Positions 11,676-22,744 of a stretch of DNA of 64,000 nt are shown here, piece by piece. The notes below the pieces were generated by a model that had not been told where the DNA came from, ran no database searches, and was given only the letters and a program-made list of their open reading frames with translations. The DNA lies in the NCBI GenBank assembly GCA_950097015.1, contig CATNEN010000038.1:682001-746000 (forward strand), written 5' to 3'. Both the position numbers and the translations under genes were made by a program. The stretch's first letter is position 1; each line of letters begins with the position of its first letter. The DNA comes from Macrostomum hystrix (taxonomy: Eukaryota > Platyhelminthes > Macrostomidae).

Positions 11676-12030
11676 GGTATTCGCGACAAGTTATATCAGA
11701 AAATCTAAGAGCAAGGAATTTTAGCTACATAACATGGCAAACAGTTAAGGGCGTCTCAGGCGTCTGTATGTTGATATTCTATGGACTATTATATGATATT
11801 CTATTGCGTCTATGGACTAACCTGTTCAATGAACTCGCGTATAATCAGCGTAACCTCCGTTCCTCTATGACCTGTCTGTTCTGACATAGTCTCATACATC
11901 GCTCGTTGTGTCACTCAGAAGATTGAAAGTTCTTCGAAGATGGCCAACGACAAAAGTATCAATATATATATTTACATGCATGTGCACATTTGTAGATTTG
12001 AATATTTGTCTTCCACAGTCCTCAATAGAG
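11676..12030. other. Spacer downstream of Ly6-like gene 2
   Basis: No gene, element or repeat recognised. The sequence holds short AT-rich motifs only. Confidence 0.5.
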
Positions 12031-12054
12031 CTACAGAAACAGAAACGCCAGCAA

Positions 12055-12085
<31 letters not shown>

Positions 12086-12369
12086 GATGACGGCATCAGC
12101 CGATCAGTGGTATTGCAGTAGTCCGTCTGGCAGCAGAATGACTCAGACGAGGCGAAACACAAGCTGGTGGCGAACCTGGACACCACGTTGCCAGTGGTGA
12201 CCTTGGCGCACCAGACCCCCCGCTCCGTGGCCATGCCGGAGATGCTGGCGCCGTCACAGTTGCTGCACTTAAAACAAGTCACCGCGGTTGACTTGACCGT
12301 TGCACACAGAAGAATTGTTGACATTAGCAACGCTGTTGCCACGAAGGGGAAAGGTAATGCTCGGCGCAT
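12031..12369 (-). CDS. Ly6/uPAR-like small surface protein 2 with poly-leucine tail
   Basis: Single-exon ORF of 112 residues. The N-terminal signal peptide (ALLMSTILLCATVKSTA) is followed by CFKCSNC, mid-domain cysteines and CCQTDYCN, the same pattern as the genes at 9164 and 13636. The C-terminus is about a dozen consecutive leucines followed by AFLFL, encoded by a CAG/CAA run on the plus strand at about 12050-12090. The hydrophobic tail expected of a GPI-anchor signal is therefore supplied by a trinucleotide repeat. A competing plus-strand ORF (poly-Gln/Thr) over the same repeat lacks any family signature and is rejected. Membrane anchoring is inferred. Confidence 0.78.
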
Positions 12370-12780
12370 GATCCAGTGCTTTGCTCAGTACTGTTTCAAT
12401 GCCTTCCTGACATCAGGGCATACTTAAATGCTTTTATTTTTTAGCCTCATGCGGGCTTTCAGAAAGGAATTTTCCCAGCTCGCAGGTCTAGGAGGCAGCG
12501 AAAGCGGCATATTGTTACCTGGCTTCAATCAGATGTGATACACAAAACAATACGCATGCAGCACAATGGCCATTGTGCGTCGCTTAAATCATATAGCTCT
12601 CAGCAACTGACGTGGCTCTCTTTCTAACAGCGCTTCAGAGGCTCAAAATCCACGAAGAGACAAAAGAGCTCATTTGAACCACAAATTGGGACCAATAAAT
12701 AATTTTCTGTTTAGTTTCTGTTTAGTTTATTTTCTGTTCTGTTTAGCAGTTATGAGATTTGAAAAAAATATTTACTTTTG
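12370..12780. other. Spacer between Ly6-like gene 2 and the solo LTR
   Basis: No gene recognised. The stretch is ordinary AT-rich DNA with TTTCTGTTTAG words repeated near 12705-12745. Confidence 0.5.
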
Positions 12781-12995
12781 TGTGGCGACCGCTCTCTCCA
12801 GCGCCCTGCGTGGTGCTGGGGCGGCCACCCCAACCTTAGGTTTTGACTAGCACTTGCGCTGGGCCGGGGCAGTGTGCATTGGGCTTAAGCTCATGTACAC
12901 GCGCCGGCCTATAAATCACTATCTTTTTGAACGCGCTGCACTTAATCTGTTCTCCGCCAAATAAAATTAAACATTACGCGGCTGCAATCGCCACA
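12781..12995 (+). mobile_element. Solo LTR (candidate)
   Basis: A 215-bp segment begins TGTGGCGACC and ends GCAATCGCCACA, giving TG...CA ends with the inverted terminal match TGTGGCGA/TCGCCACA. It holds a TATA-like CTATAAATC and then AATAAAATTAAAC, the order expected of an LTR promoter and poly(A) site in plus orientation. It is more GC-rich than its surroundings. I see no internal retroviral ORF next to it and no clear target-site duplication, so either the duplication has decayed or this is another type of element. Confidence 0.6.
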
Positions 12996-13069
12996 TTAGC
13001 AGATTTACGAGTATTCTACAGCTATCTCCTCGTCATCATATTCAATGTGCTAGTCTTCCGGCCACCTTA

Positions 13070-13455
13070 ATATACCCAACTTCAGCCACCTTAATATACC
13101 CAACTTCAGCCACCTCACTACTTCAGCCACCTCACTACTTCAGCCACCTCACTCCTTCAGCCACCTCACTCCTTCAGCCACCTCACTCCTTCAGCCACCT
13201 CACTCCTTCAGCCACCTCACTCCTTCAGCCACCTCACTCCTTCAGCCACCTCACTCCTTCAGCCACCTCACTCCTTCAGTCACCTCACTCCTTCAGCCAC
13301 CTCACACCTTCAGCCACCTCACACCTTTAGCCACCTCACTCCTTCAGCCACCTCACTCCTTCAGCCACCTCACTCCTTCAGCCACCTCACTCCTTCAGCC
13401 ACCTCACTCCTTCAGCCACCTCACTCATTCAGTCACCTCACTCCATCAACCACCC
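13070..13455. repeat. 17-bp minisatellite CTTCAGCCACCTCACTC
   Basis: About 20 units of CTTCAGCCACCTCACTC. Early units are mixed with a longer TTAATATACCCAA form, and late ones have ACACC and CATTCAGT changes. Confidence 0.93.
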
Positions 13456-13635
13456 CTACACCATATTTTATACCCGCATTTTTTAGATTCGAAGATGCTA
13501 AGAAAATGTGTCTGTACTACTTTACAAGTTGTTTATGAGTTCACAAAATAAGAGGTTGCTAGGACCCAATACACAATGAAACACCAGATCCATATTAGGA
13601 AAGCTATATAGTCACTTCTTGGCTTGTGGCGCAAC

Positions 13636-13986
13636 TCAAAGATGAACAGTCAGGGCTGTCGAAGCGACAATCGCAGTCGCGGCTAACATCAGCAAGCATT
13701 TCCCGTCCGCAGTTGGAGTTCTGGCCGAGTTGCACAGATCTGTGGAGCAGCATGCCGTGGTGCTAGTCGGAACGCAGGTTGCCACAGCGGCCCTGTTGAC
13801 TACACTTCCATAGGTGGACTTCTGACAGACAGTGTTGGTGGAAGTCAGTGTGCTGGATGACACAGTGGCACAGTCGGCGCAGCTGTAGCAGGTGACGGCC
13901 GAGATTCGATTCGGCAGCTGAGCCATGATCAGCAGAAAACCGATTAAAAGTACATTGGGCATAGTTGAGCATACTAGCAGAGGCAT
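13636..13986 (-). CDS. Ly6/uPAR-like small surface protein 3
   Basis: Single-exon ORF of 116 residues from the first Met; a second Met at residue 9 (MPNVLLIGFLLIMAQLP) gives a more typical signal peptide and may be the true start. The mature region opens CYSCADC and closes CCSTDLCN, with the same spacing as the gene at 9164, and a hydrophobic C-terminal segment (LLMLAATAIVASTALTV) follows. Identity in the motif blocks shows that the three genes are paralogues that spread by local duplication. GPI anchoring is inferred. The target is unknown. Confidence 0.8.
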   Translation of the reverse strand: MPLLVCSTMPNVLLIGFLLIMAQLPNRISAVTCYSCADCATVSSSTLTSTNTVCQKSTYGSVVNRAAVATCVPTSTTACCSTDLCNSARTPTADGKCLLMLAATAIVASTALTVHL

Positions 13987-14616
13987 TGCTGAAACTGTTA
14001 ATAGCTTCGATTTTCTATTGTGCTAGTTAGCAAGCCTTTCTTTCACACGACTTGTGCAGGCCTTTTGAAAGAAGATCAATGCGCTTGTGAGTTTTATACT
14101 CACAAAGCGCCCAAAAAGTGAAGAGTGAAGTGCGCTCAACGAGCAAAGTTTTCAGTGTATAGACACCGAGTCTAAATTTCCCTGCACTCACTCTGAACCC
14201 ATGCGCGGTGTATTTGCAGATTGCGTTATGAGATATAAGCTTATTTTTTAGGCACAAAAGTGAAAAGGAAATAAAATAAAATAAATGTTTAACTGCTTTG
14301 TGTTTGCTTCTGAAATCGCCATGTAATCACCATTCCGTGACCCCAAAATAATTCCTAAATTAATTTATTTGATTGGTTTAAGCAAATATTTGGAGCTCGA
14401 GGCTTTCCCAAATGGACAATGTGGGCTGACCATGTGTGTGCCTTTCTCTATTGTTTTTCCAAAATTTGTATGAACCTCGGAATAATAGAGAAAGGTGGTC
14501 ACGAAGCCTGCAGTAAGTTGAAATATACAAAGCAAACCAGCATCAAAAAAGTTTTAAATACTTGTTATAATTTTAATATAAATCTTTCTAGCGTATTAAA
14601 TTAGTAGAGTGCTCTA
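13987..14616. other. Spacer upstream of Ly6-like gene 3
   Basis: Presumed promoter region of the gene at 13636. A 76-codon minus ORF at 14027-14257 and a 61-codon plus ORF at 14419-14604 have no family signature and are not called. Confidence 0.5.
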
Positions 14617-15025
14617 TAAATGACTGAATGAGGTCTGAGGCAGTGACTGAATGAGGTCTGAGGCAGTGACTGAATGAGGTCTGAGGCAGTGACTGAATGA
14701 GGGCTGAGGCAGTGACTGAATGAGGTCTGAGGCAGTGACTGAATGAGGGCTGAGGAAGTGACTGAATGAGGTCTGAGGCAGTGACTGAATGAGGGCTGAG
14801 GCAGTGACTGAATGAGGGCTGAGGCAGTGACTGAATGAGGTCTGAGGCAGTGACTGAATGAGGTCTGAGGCAGTGACTGAATGAGGTCTGAGGCAGTGAC
14901 TGAATGAGGTCTGAGGCAGTGACTGAATGAGGGCTGAGGCAGTGACTGAATGAGGTCTGAGGCAGTGACTGAATGAGGGCTGAGGCAGTAACTGAATGAG
15001 GGCTGAGGCAGTGACTGAGTTATGA
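14617..15025. repeat. 23-bp minisatellite GACTGAATGAGGTCTGAGGCAGT
   Basis: About 17 units of a 23-bp sequence beginning GACTGAATGAGG and ending TCTGAGGCAGT. The main variant has GGCTGAGG. The last units change to AACTGAATG and GACTGAGTTATG. ORFs of the SHCLRPHSVTAS type on the minus strand are artefacts. Confidence 0.95.
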
Positions 15026-15722
15026 GGGAGTAATCAAACAAGGGATTTAATATGTAGCTCAAAATAAAATAATTTTTTTTTGTTTGAACTAAGGCGCCTT
15101 CAAAACTTTTGTTCGTGATCGATGCGTTCGTTCTACTTAAAGTAGATTGTAAAAATATACAAATTATTTAAGTAAAAACTTTTTAGACGACCTATAAAAG
15201 TGTGAAAGGTAAAAATTCCTTAAAATTTAACCCATGAGTAGCACGAACGAATCGGCCTTTCTTTACAAGCATAAAATGCACAGTTGAGAGGTACAGTAAT
15301 GGCACTGGGAAAGCTAGCTGCTCATTGTTCTGAATGTAGAAACCAGGATTCTGACACACAGATCAGCCATAATTGAGACAAAAGAAGCTGAATATAATTT
15401 TTGCGAAAGCGCGGCAAACAGAACAATTGTGGCGCCTTAAAGTAAGCGCCTGAGAAAAAACTATACCAGCCACATAAATTAATGGGGTTACTGGGCAGTC
15501 AGTTGACTCGCTGGCATTGTAAAATAGGAGAGCATAAATGCATAAAACAGTTTTTTCTTTTTTTTCTATCAGGACATCCTCGAATTTCTGATTACATTTT
15601 TAGCGCCATTTTCGCCATAAAAGCATTTAAGGCAGCGCTCGTAAACGAGAAGTGCTTAAGTAGCAAAGTTAAAAAGCAGACACTTGGCCCTTGCTTAAAT
15701 TTGAGATTCCTCAAGCTCAACA
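15026..15722. other. Non-coding; upstream region of the 15723 gene
   Basis: A TATAAAAG word lies at 15191, but it is about 530 bp from the ATG and its use is uncertain. A run of T (15551-15566) precedes the gene. No other element is seen. Confidence 0.45.
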
Positions 15723-16457
15723 ATGGCTCACGCCCAATTCGCCCAGGTGAACCGGCAAAACCTGCAGATGACCGAGACCAGCAAACGCTGCTCAGTGCCC
15801 AATGATCCCATAGGCAGGCTGATGTACTACCTGTACTGCGTCCAAAGCGTAGACTGTGGAAGCTTCCCATCGTTCATGACCGACTTTGGCAACTATCGGA
15901 GGCTGACGGCCAGCCAGAGGAGCAACATCATCGCCACGGCGCAGCGCAATGCTCCGGACGACGTGTGAGTGGCAGCCATGGTTTGCTGGCTGCATTTTTA
16001 CATACAGGGTACACTCTCATTGTGCCCAGGGGAATCATTATGTGCTGCTGAGCAAAAATGGACCATTGGCTGTAGATCTGGTCCAACTCGGCTAGGTGTA
16101 ATTTCCATTCATGTCTAGAAGTTTAAGTAAACAATTGTTTTGCACAGGCTCTGCTTTGTCGAGGTTGATGAGCTGCCAGACAACGATGCCAACAAATTCC
16201 TGCAACTCTCTGCCCAGCAAGAGAGCCTGACGGCCTACGGCATCCGCGGTGGCGGCCAGGCGATGATGGGGCTACGCCGACAGCTGGGCAACCGGCAGAA
16301 GTTGGTGGACATCATGGTGCACACCAGCAGCTGGGCCCAGAACAATTACCATAGGCCGCTGAGACAGCTTCTGAGCAATGACAGCGATAGTGACGACTCC
16401 GATGCTGCCGCTGCTGCCATCGGCATGCTGATGTTGTTCAGGGCTCTGCAGATGTGA
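15723..16457 (+). CDS. Unrecognised two-exon gene, 183 residues
   Basis: Two exons, 15723-15964 and 16148-16457, join in phase 2 (donor GT|GTGAGT, acceptor TTTTGCACAG) to give 183 residues. I do not recognise the family. The protein is soluble-looking, with no signal peptide or membrane span. It has a cluster of cysteines at about residues 23-45 (CSVPN..., YLYCVQSVDCG), a charged middle (CFVEVDELPDNDANKF) and an acidic stretch SDSDDSD followed by AAAAA near the C-terminus. The ATG at 15723 is the first after an AT-rich leader. ATTAAA at 16514 could serve as a poly(A) signal. Clean splice sites and uniform coding character support a real gene, with no known function. Confidence 0.65.
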
Positions 16458-18903
16458 TCGACCCCGCTCGGACACGACCACCAAGGTGAAGCTTAAAAAC
16501 TGAGTGTCTAAGAATTAAATAACGACTATAACCTCAAGCCCTAAACGTTTATCTCGAAGCCACAAACAGTTTTATTTGTGTACATACTTCGCTTTCATAA
16601 AGAGTCATTTGAAAAGCTTTTAATTTAATTAATCGACGAACGATCAAGGAACTTTTTGTGTTACTATTCACTACTGTTTAATTTCTTTAATCGGATGAAT
16701 TACTTTTTATCTGTAATCGAAACGCTAATGGCATTAATTTTATTCTGTCATGATTTTTGTTGGAAATTTAGTTAAAATTAAAGTTTCACAAGGTGAAAAA
16801 TACAGCTCGGCTATAGTACATCATTTAGGGCTACGCGCTTTCGGTCGCCACTATTTAAGCCACTAATACCCTCAATAGAAGGTGTTTCTATTTACATTTT
16901 CTAGCATTTAAACCATTCTTGATTGTACACCATTTTACCTCCTATTTTGAACAAAAAGTTGTTAAACGCTTAAAGAACTATCAGCGCTCGCGGAAATTCA
17001 GTTAAAAAAGTCCCTTTCTATCAAAGATTATAAATATACCCTATTTATAATCTTTGCTTTCTATTGAAACAGAAGAAATTCAATTCAGACTGTCTATGGC
17101 CAAAATTGTCCCCGAGTGACGCGCACGCGCAAACTTAGAGTTAGAGTTAGAGTAAACTTAAAGTTACCTATTTCGACAGAGATTTTTGCACATAGATATA
17201 ATTTATATTACACAAAAAAATTTTTTTCTGCACCACTGAATTGTCAAGCTGGCCTGCAGGTAGCTTATGGAGAGTAGCGAAGTCAAGTGAAGTGTGAGGG
17301 CGTTGTGCCCTGGACTATATATTTAAACATGGTTAAGTTAAACAGACTGGAGGAGGTTGGCGGTACGATAACAAGAGCGCGCGACTGAGGGTAGGAGAGG
17401 AGGCTAGAATGTGAGCGGCGGACCAATCAGAAAGGAGGAAAGAAAGAAAGGATATAGAATGAGAGATCAGCCGCAGAGATAACGAGAGAGAAAGAACTAG
17501 ATTGAACGGGACGATTTAAACAAGAAAAGTGCAGAGAACGAAAGAGTGAATAGAGGACAGAAGGCAGAGACGAAATTCGCGACAGCTAAAGTCCTAGCCC
17601 ATTGACAGATTTTATTGCGTTGTTAAACACGATTGCTTGACTTTCGTAAATTGTCTTTTCCATAGACTATAGAAATTGTCTCAAGAGGTAGCCTTAAAGA
17701 GCTAAGGCTCTAAGGCAAAAAGTATCGGAACTTTCGGAACGGGACTAAAGAAAAGATCGCTTAATTTAGAAACCATATCAATAACCATAGACCATGACTT
17801 ATTGAAATATTCTAGGGAAAATTATGAGTTAATCAAGACTAGAGCATGCGCAACGTGGTGGGAAAAATAAGCATCAAGCTAAAGGACGCATCTCCATGAT
17901 TTCTTATGGAGTCAGGCCAATTTATTTATTAAAGTTGCAGAGTGGGTGCTGCTGAGAGAGAAAGGAGACGAGGCTCGAGGAGAGACAATTTTACAGCCAA
18001 TCAAAGTGGGCCAGCATGATTTTAGGGCAAGCTGTTGGTGCCTGAGCTGGCAAATAGGTACTGACCAATCAAAACACCGCCCGAAGCACTTTTCCGCCAC
18101 ACCAGCGAACTGTCGGTCTTGACGTGCTGGGAATAGTCTGGCAATATAATAGGCGCGCGTCACGTGGCATATCAGGATCGCATGAAACACGCACATGGTA
18201 TGTGCATAGCGGCGGGGGGTAATAACAAAATAGGGGGACAGCCAATCACGTAGAGTAGGGGCTGAAAGACTGGGCACTCACTTGGTAGACTGGGACTTTC
18301 TCAGTCTAAACTAAAAAAGTTTCTTAGTTTAACAGCTAGCTACTAGAATACACTGTATTCATTCATCCATGAATTAAATGATCATTAAATTCGCATATTT
18401 TTATAAAGAATCTGATAAATTCCGATTGTTGTACTTTCTTCTTTGATCTCATCTATATTGTTAAATAATACTTTGAACTTAGACAAAACTTCATTGCAAG
18501 AAAAATTAATTGCCATAATTTGAGAGCTCGTTAAACGTATATTTGTTTCCATAGCATACTTGTGTCGATATTATAAAGATAAGAAAATAACTTAGCATGC
18601 ATGGTACTTTGTACTTTCAGTTGTCAGTTTAAGTACATTCAAAGGACCTAATATGCATGATGGCATAATTAGGTTTGTCAACGAAGAAAATATAGAGAAA
18701 ATAGAGATACGAGCTATATAGAGAAAGTGGAGTTTTTCTCCCATAAACAGAAGTTTTTTTTCGTTACGAATAACATTGGCCTTGAAACCAATTGTTTTAT
18801 CAGTCTTTGAGAAAGATTATTCACTTGCAGTTGCTTAATTTTGACCAAATGTCCGGCTTTAAGAGAGGCCGAAAAACCGCTGCGCTGTTTTCATGTCGGC
18901 TCC
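16458..18903. other. Intergenic, 2.4 kb
   Basis: No gene recognised. Contents are a perfect 35-bp inverted repeat at 17022-17056, a purine-rich stretch at about 17340-17580 and AT-rich DNA from 18300 to 18800. The 121-codon minus ORF at 17912-18277 has no recognisable pattern. The right end is probably the 3' flank of the polycystin gene. Confidence 0.5.
17022..17056. repeat. Perfect inverted repeat (15-bp arms, 5-bp loop)
   Basis: CAAAGATTATAAATA (17022-17036) is exactly complementary to TATTTATAATCTTTG (17042-17056) across the loop TACCC. It could form a hairpin or cruciform; no T-run follows. Confidence 0.9.
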
Positions 18904-21900
18904 TCACTTGCGCGCCGTTGACGAAGCAGATCGCAGATCCCGGGAGCCCCGAGCGCTTCCGCCGCCTCCCGAGGATCGGCCGATGCCGCTGGCGGCAGCA
19001 GCAGCCGCGGCGTCGACTTCCCAGCGCTCGAGCTCGGCGCGCATCAGCTCCTCGGCCCGCTGGCTGCGTTCGGTCTGGCTGAGAGAGCCGCCGGCGGAAT
19101 CCTCGATGCCGGCCAGGGCGTCCAGCACGCGGGTCATGGCCTCGCGACGGCGCAGCTTGGCACGCTCCATCAGCTCAAGCTTGAGCAGGACAGTGTCGAT
19201 CTTCTGCACAATGTCGCCGATGCTCATCTCGACGCGGTCGACGCGCTTCACGAGAACCTGAAGACAAAGGGCCAAAACTATTGAAGGTGTGATCGGTTCT
19301 GGCTCTGATTAAATAATTATACGAGCATTTATTTTTGATGGAGGGGATGTGGGCACTGGTGAATCATTCCAACTCAGGTGTCAATTCTGTCTATTTCACT
19401 GACTCCTGAACACTCTCACACAGTGGTGTACACCCGCTCAGGATTTTTTTTGTGTGGTACTGTACACTCACACTCTGCCTTTGAGTTGGCTTCACTCAGG
19501 TTTTACGGCACGCACCAAGACATTCTCTTCCTGGCTGTGCTTCAAATTAATGTTAGATTCAAGCTTAAGGACCTTGGTGCCAGTGGCAGACGCATTTACC
19601 GCTCATGACTTCCTGAAAGGCATTGTATTTCTTATAATTGACACACCTGAAACTCCGCTGTGCTGACAAGCTTTCGACCACCGCCTCCGCCGCCATGACC
19701 ACCGCGGCCTCCGCCTAAGTTTCCGACCGAGCTGGCTACCGCTGCGCCAGACGGCGGCTCCCCATCCGACTCCAGGCCGCCCTCGTGCTCAGCCGACTCG
19801 TCCTCCTCAGCTGCGGCAGCTTCTCCGCGATTGATCATATGGTCCAGGTTGGCCTGTTGGTTGTTGTTTTGAGTAACTAGGATTTTCCACCTTACTTTGC
19901 AGTGCGCGAGCGTAAGTTATTGCTCAATGAGCAACTAATTCTCACCCGTTGGCCCTCCAGCTCAAGGTGCATCTGGCGCTGCTCCTCTTCGTTCAGGACG
20001 CGATCGCCATCGAGGTCGAACTTAGCAAACAGCGCCTCGATTTCGCCGTCGGCGTAGCCACGTCTTAGTAAAAAAATATTTTGTTTGCAGTAAAAATTTT
20101 CAAACTATGGAATATAACCTGTAAGCCTTAAGCTGTGGACTGCTCAACTTACTGCTTGAGCTCAGAACGCCACTCCTCAAAGTCTAGCTGCTTGTCGTTG
20201 TTCAAATCGGCCGACTGAATCGCCTTCTGAATGTCGACAATCTTGTCCCGGCGCAGGTTCAACTTTGACAGCATCCTGCCGGCCCTCTGGCGGAAGTAGT
20301 CGGTCATCTCGAATTCATTCTGCTGCATGGACAGTTCCGACTTCACCTGGCTGTAGGTGTCGTTGATTATAGCCAGGAACATGTTGATCAGAACGAAAAA
20401 CACGAAGAAGACGTACAGGATGAAGAAAATGGGGCCCAACACACGATTGGCTGTCTGAAGCGAGTTGAAATCGAAGTCGCCCAGAATGATTCGAAACAGG
20501 GTGAACACCGACTGCTGGAACTCGCGGAAATCTTTCACCTGGGTGCCGAAGATCAGATAGCCGAGCTGGGCAAAGGCAAAGAACACGATGAAAAACATGA
20601 CAGCGAATCCCAGCAGATCCTTGGCGCAGGCTCCCAGAGTCGAGCTCAGCTGAGTCATGGTCTTGTTGAAGCTGATATACTTGAAGATCTTCACCCACGC
20701 GAAGAACACGGTCACAGCGATGCCGTGGTTGAACTGCTGCTGCCAGTAGGACAGAAAGTCAAAGTCGGGGTACTTGTTCTCCTCTTGCAACAGGTTAGTG
20801 AGCTTCTGGCCAACTGCGATGGTCCGGTAGACATTGAACACGGCACAGATGATGCTGATTACAATGACGATTACGTCTAGACAGTTCCAGAAGCAGAGGA
20901 AGTAGCGCCACTTGTGCCGTTTGATTTCGATGGCCTCCTCAACAATGTAGTAGAGAATGAATACCATGAAGACGCACTCGCAGGTCATGATGAAATAGTC
21001 CAGCGGCTCAACATAGCGGAGCAGCTTCACGGTGCGCAGATCCCACGTTGGTGTGCAGCCGCCTAGACGGGCGGCATTTAAAGTTAGCTTATTGTTGTGA
21101 TAAAGTCCAATTCATCCGTCTCTTTGCACTCACCAGTTGCCATAAACTCCGTGACCAGCCGTATCACGCAGAACAAGTTGATATTCGCATTGTAGAGTGT
21201 GAAGTCCACAAACACTGCCCGAGTGCCCCGGTTCAGCCACAGGCCGTTAAACAGGCTCTGCAGGATGGCCTGCGTGGTGGCCTTGTCTCGCGACAGTTCA
21301 ACAGCGAAGCCACCTCCATCGTAAGAGGAGATCTCGGCGTTGTGCGACCTACCGTCGAGCTCACTTTCGCTGCGGTATTGCCAGGCGCTCCCGTTGCCGA
21401 CGCCGAAACTGCTCCTGTCCGTCACCCCGAAGCTGTACATGGCGTAGCAATTGGAAATCTTGCCCTGAAAGTAGGACGCGATGTTGCAGGACTGGTTGCC
21501 GACTCGAAGCTGTCTCAGGCGCGGCACGCCCAGCAGCTTGTTCTCGTAATAGATGAAGTTCTTCTCGCGAGGATCGGAGAAGTTGTTGTTGTTGTACCAG
21601 GTCTCCCAGTACAGCCCGTTGATCAGAGGTCCATTCATGAACTGGTTGGGTATGAGGTGAACTCATGCCAGACTTACAATTGCATAATCAGATATTTTTA
21701 TTTCTTTTTTGTTTTAAAAAACTTACACTCCACCAGTCGCCCATGTTGCCCACGCTGCGATACGTGTTAGTCGTATTGTCGATTTTGGTATCCAGAAACA
21801 GGTCGCTCAGCACCTTCGTGTAGTAGTACATTGTGCTGCTGGTCATACCAAAGGTAACTGCAAGTTTATTTCATTATTACATAAAAATCAACTTATAAAG

Positions 21901-22744
21901 CTTGTTAGTGAGTGGTAATAATAACAAGTGCTGTGGGCAAAGCCATATCATTTGAGTGACAGTTAAATGCAGTTACTGCAGTTAAACCCGCAGTCAACGA
22001 GGAGGCAATGCTGCCGATTTCGCTGCCTCCTGAGCACACACGCACTAAGACCGTACGCCGGCACACACTCACACAGGTGTGTACATCTGCCCTGACTTTC
22101 TCATCGTCAGACAGTGTACACTTTCACTGTGCCTTGGAGGTTAGCCCTCAAGGGCATATATTGCATGACAATCCCCCAAGCCTTCTCTCCGTGGCTGCGC
22201 CTTAAACGATGTGGCCTCAGCATGGAATCGAGCTCAGGGACCTTGGTGCGAGAGACGAACGCGTTGACCCCTCTGCCACTCACCCCGTCGAGTTACTTGG
22301 TATTTCAGTCAAGCAAGGTGGCGCAGATGCTTACTGATCATGAGCACAATGATGAAGATGCAGTAGATGATTAGCTCGCGCAGTGTTGTCTTGATGTACA
22401 GCTCTCGGTCTTCCTTGGTGTCCTGCGTGTCGCGAGTTCGCCAGATTGCTGTAAATAAGAAACATTTTGTGTAGTTGTGATTCGAAGAATAATTAAGTCA
22501 TGGCTCCATGTCACTTACATGTCACACCGCGTTTACACGCTTGAAGACAGCCATTGCCGCTTTCGTCCTTGTTTTCCTTGTGCTGATGGCGATCATCAGC
22601 GCTTTGGCCTCGAGTGGCGATCGGCTCAGTGTCCAGCACGTTGGGATTCTCCAGTCCGACTTCCCAAGCTTGGATGGTGCCGGAGCGGCCGGTTGAAGGT
22701 CTCGAGGTGGCCTCAGGCATGGCCTTGGGATCTCCAGCGTCCAT
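18904..22744 (-). CDS. PKD2: Polycystin-2 (TRPP cation channel)
   Basis: Eight exons in transcript order: 22744-22519, 22448-22335, 21857-21727, 21641-21134, 21062-20153, 20063-19946, 19853-19647 and 19257-18904. All phases agree and give 855 residues (human protein 968). The family is a ciliary and ER calcium-permeable channel that assembles as tetramers. Visible parts: short N-terminus; S1 at about 102-118; the extracellular polycystin domain ([46 protein letters not shown]); S2-S6 at about 347-560, with pore sequence [10 protein letters not shown] at 517-526; EF-hand loops at about 613-624 and 646-657; and a coiled coil ([18 protein letters not shown]) at the C-terminus. A Gly-rich linker precedes the coiled coil. 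The start is ATG at 22744. Two introns hold SINEs. The N-terminus lacks an RVxP ciliary motif. The identification is firm; the acceptor of exon 7 is the least certain boundary. Confidence 0.95.
19330..19605 (-). mobile_element. SINE, tRNA-derived family 1, old copy
   Basis: Lies in the last intron of the polycystin-2 gene. It is a diverged relative of the copy at 21925-22300. Both share, on the minus strand, GCACCAAGGTCC followed by an AGCTYGAWTC B-box-like segment, and further on matching blocks around GTGTACAC and ACTCAC. Boundaries are approximate. Confidence 0.6.
21925..22300 (-). mobile_element. SINE, tRNA-derived family 1
   Basis: Lies in polycystin-2 intron 2. On the minus strand it opens with a tRNA-like head: TGGCAGAGGGG resembles an A box and AGCTCGATTCC a B box. 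The body contains GGCACAGTGAAAGTGTACAC, a GTGTACACACCTGTGTGAG block and GCCTCCTCGTTGACTGCGGG. The same body occurs at 19330, 38115 and 53656. The tRNA-like head lacks a full cloverleaf, so it is not a tRNA gene. Confidence 0.7.

Noticed and set aside
11908..12200. Plus-strand poly-Gln and Thr/Ala ORFs
   Set aside because: They overlap the Ly6-like gene on the other strand, which has a signal peptide and the full cysteine pattern. The Gln run is the reverse reading of its leucine codons.
17912..18277. 121-codon minus ORF
   Set aside because: No family signature, no signal or membrane segment, no splice context; chance ORF in intergenic DNA.
21048..21770. 240-codon plus ORF
   Set aside because: Antisense shadow of polycystin-2 exon 4.
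22210..22290. tRNA gene
   Set aside because: A- and B-box-like motifs are present, but no acceptor stem or cloverleaf forms, and related copies occur elsewhere; it is the head of a SINE.
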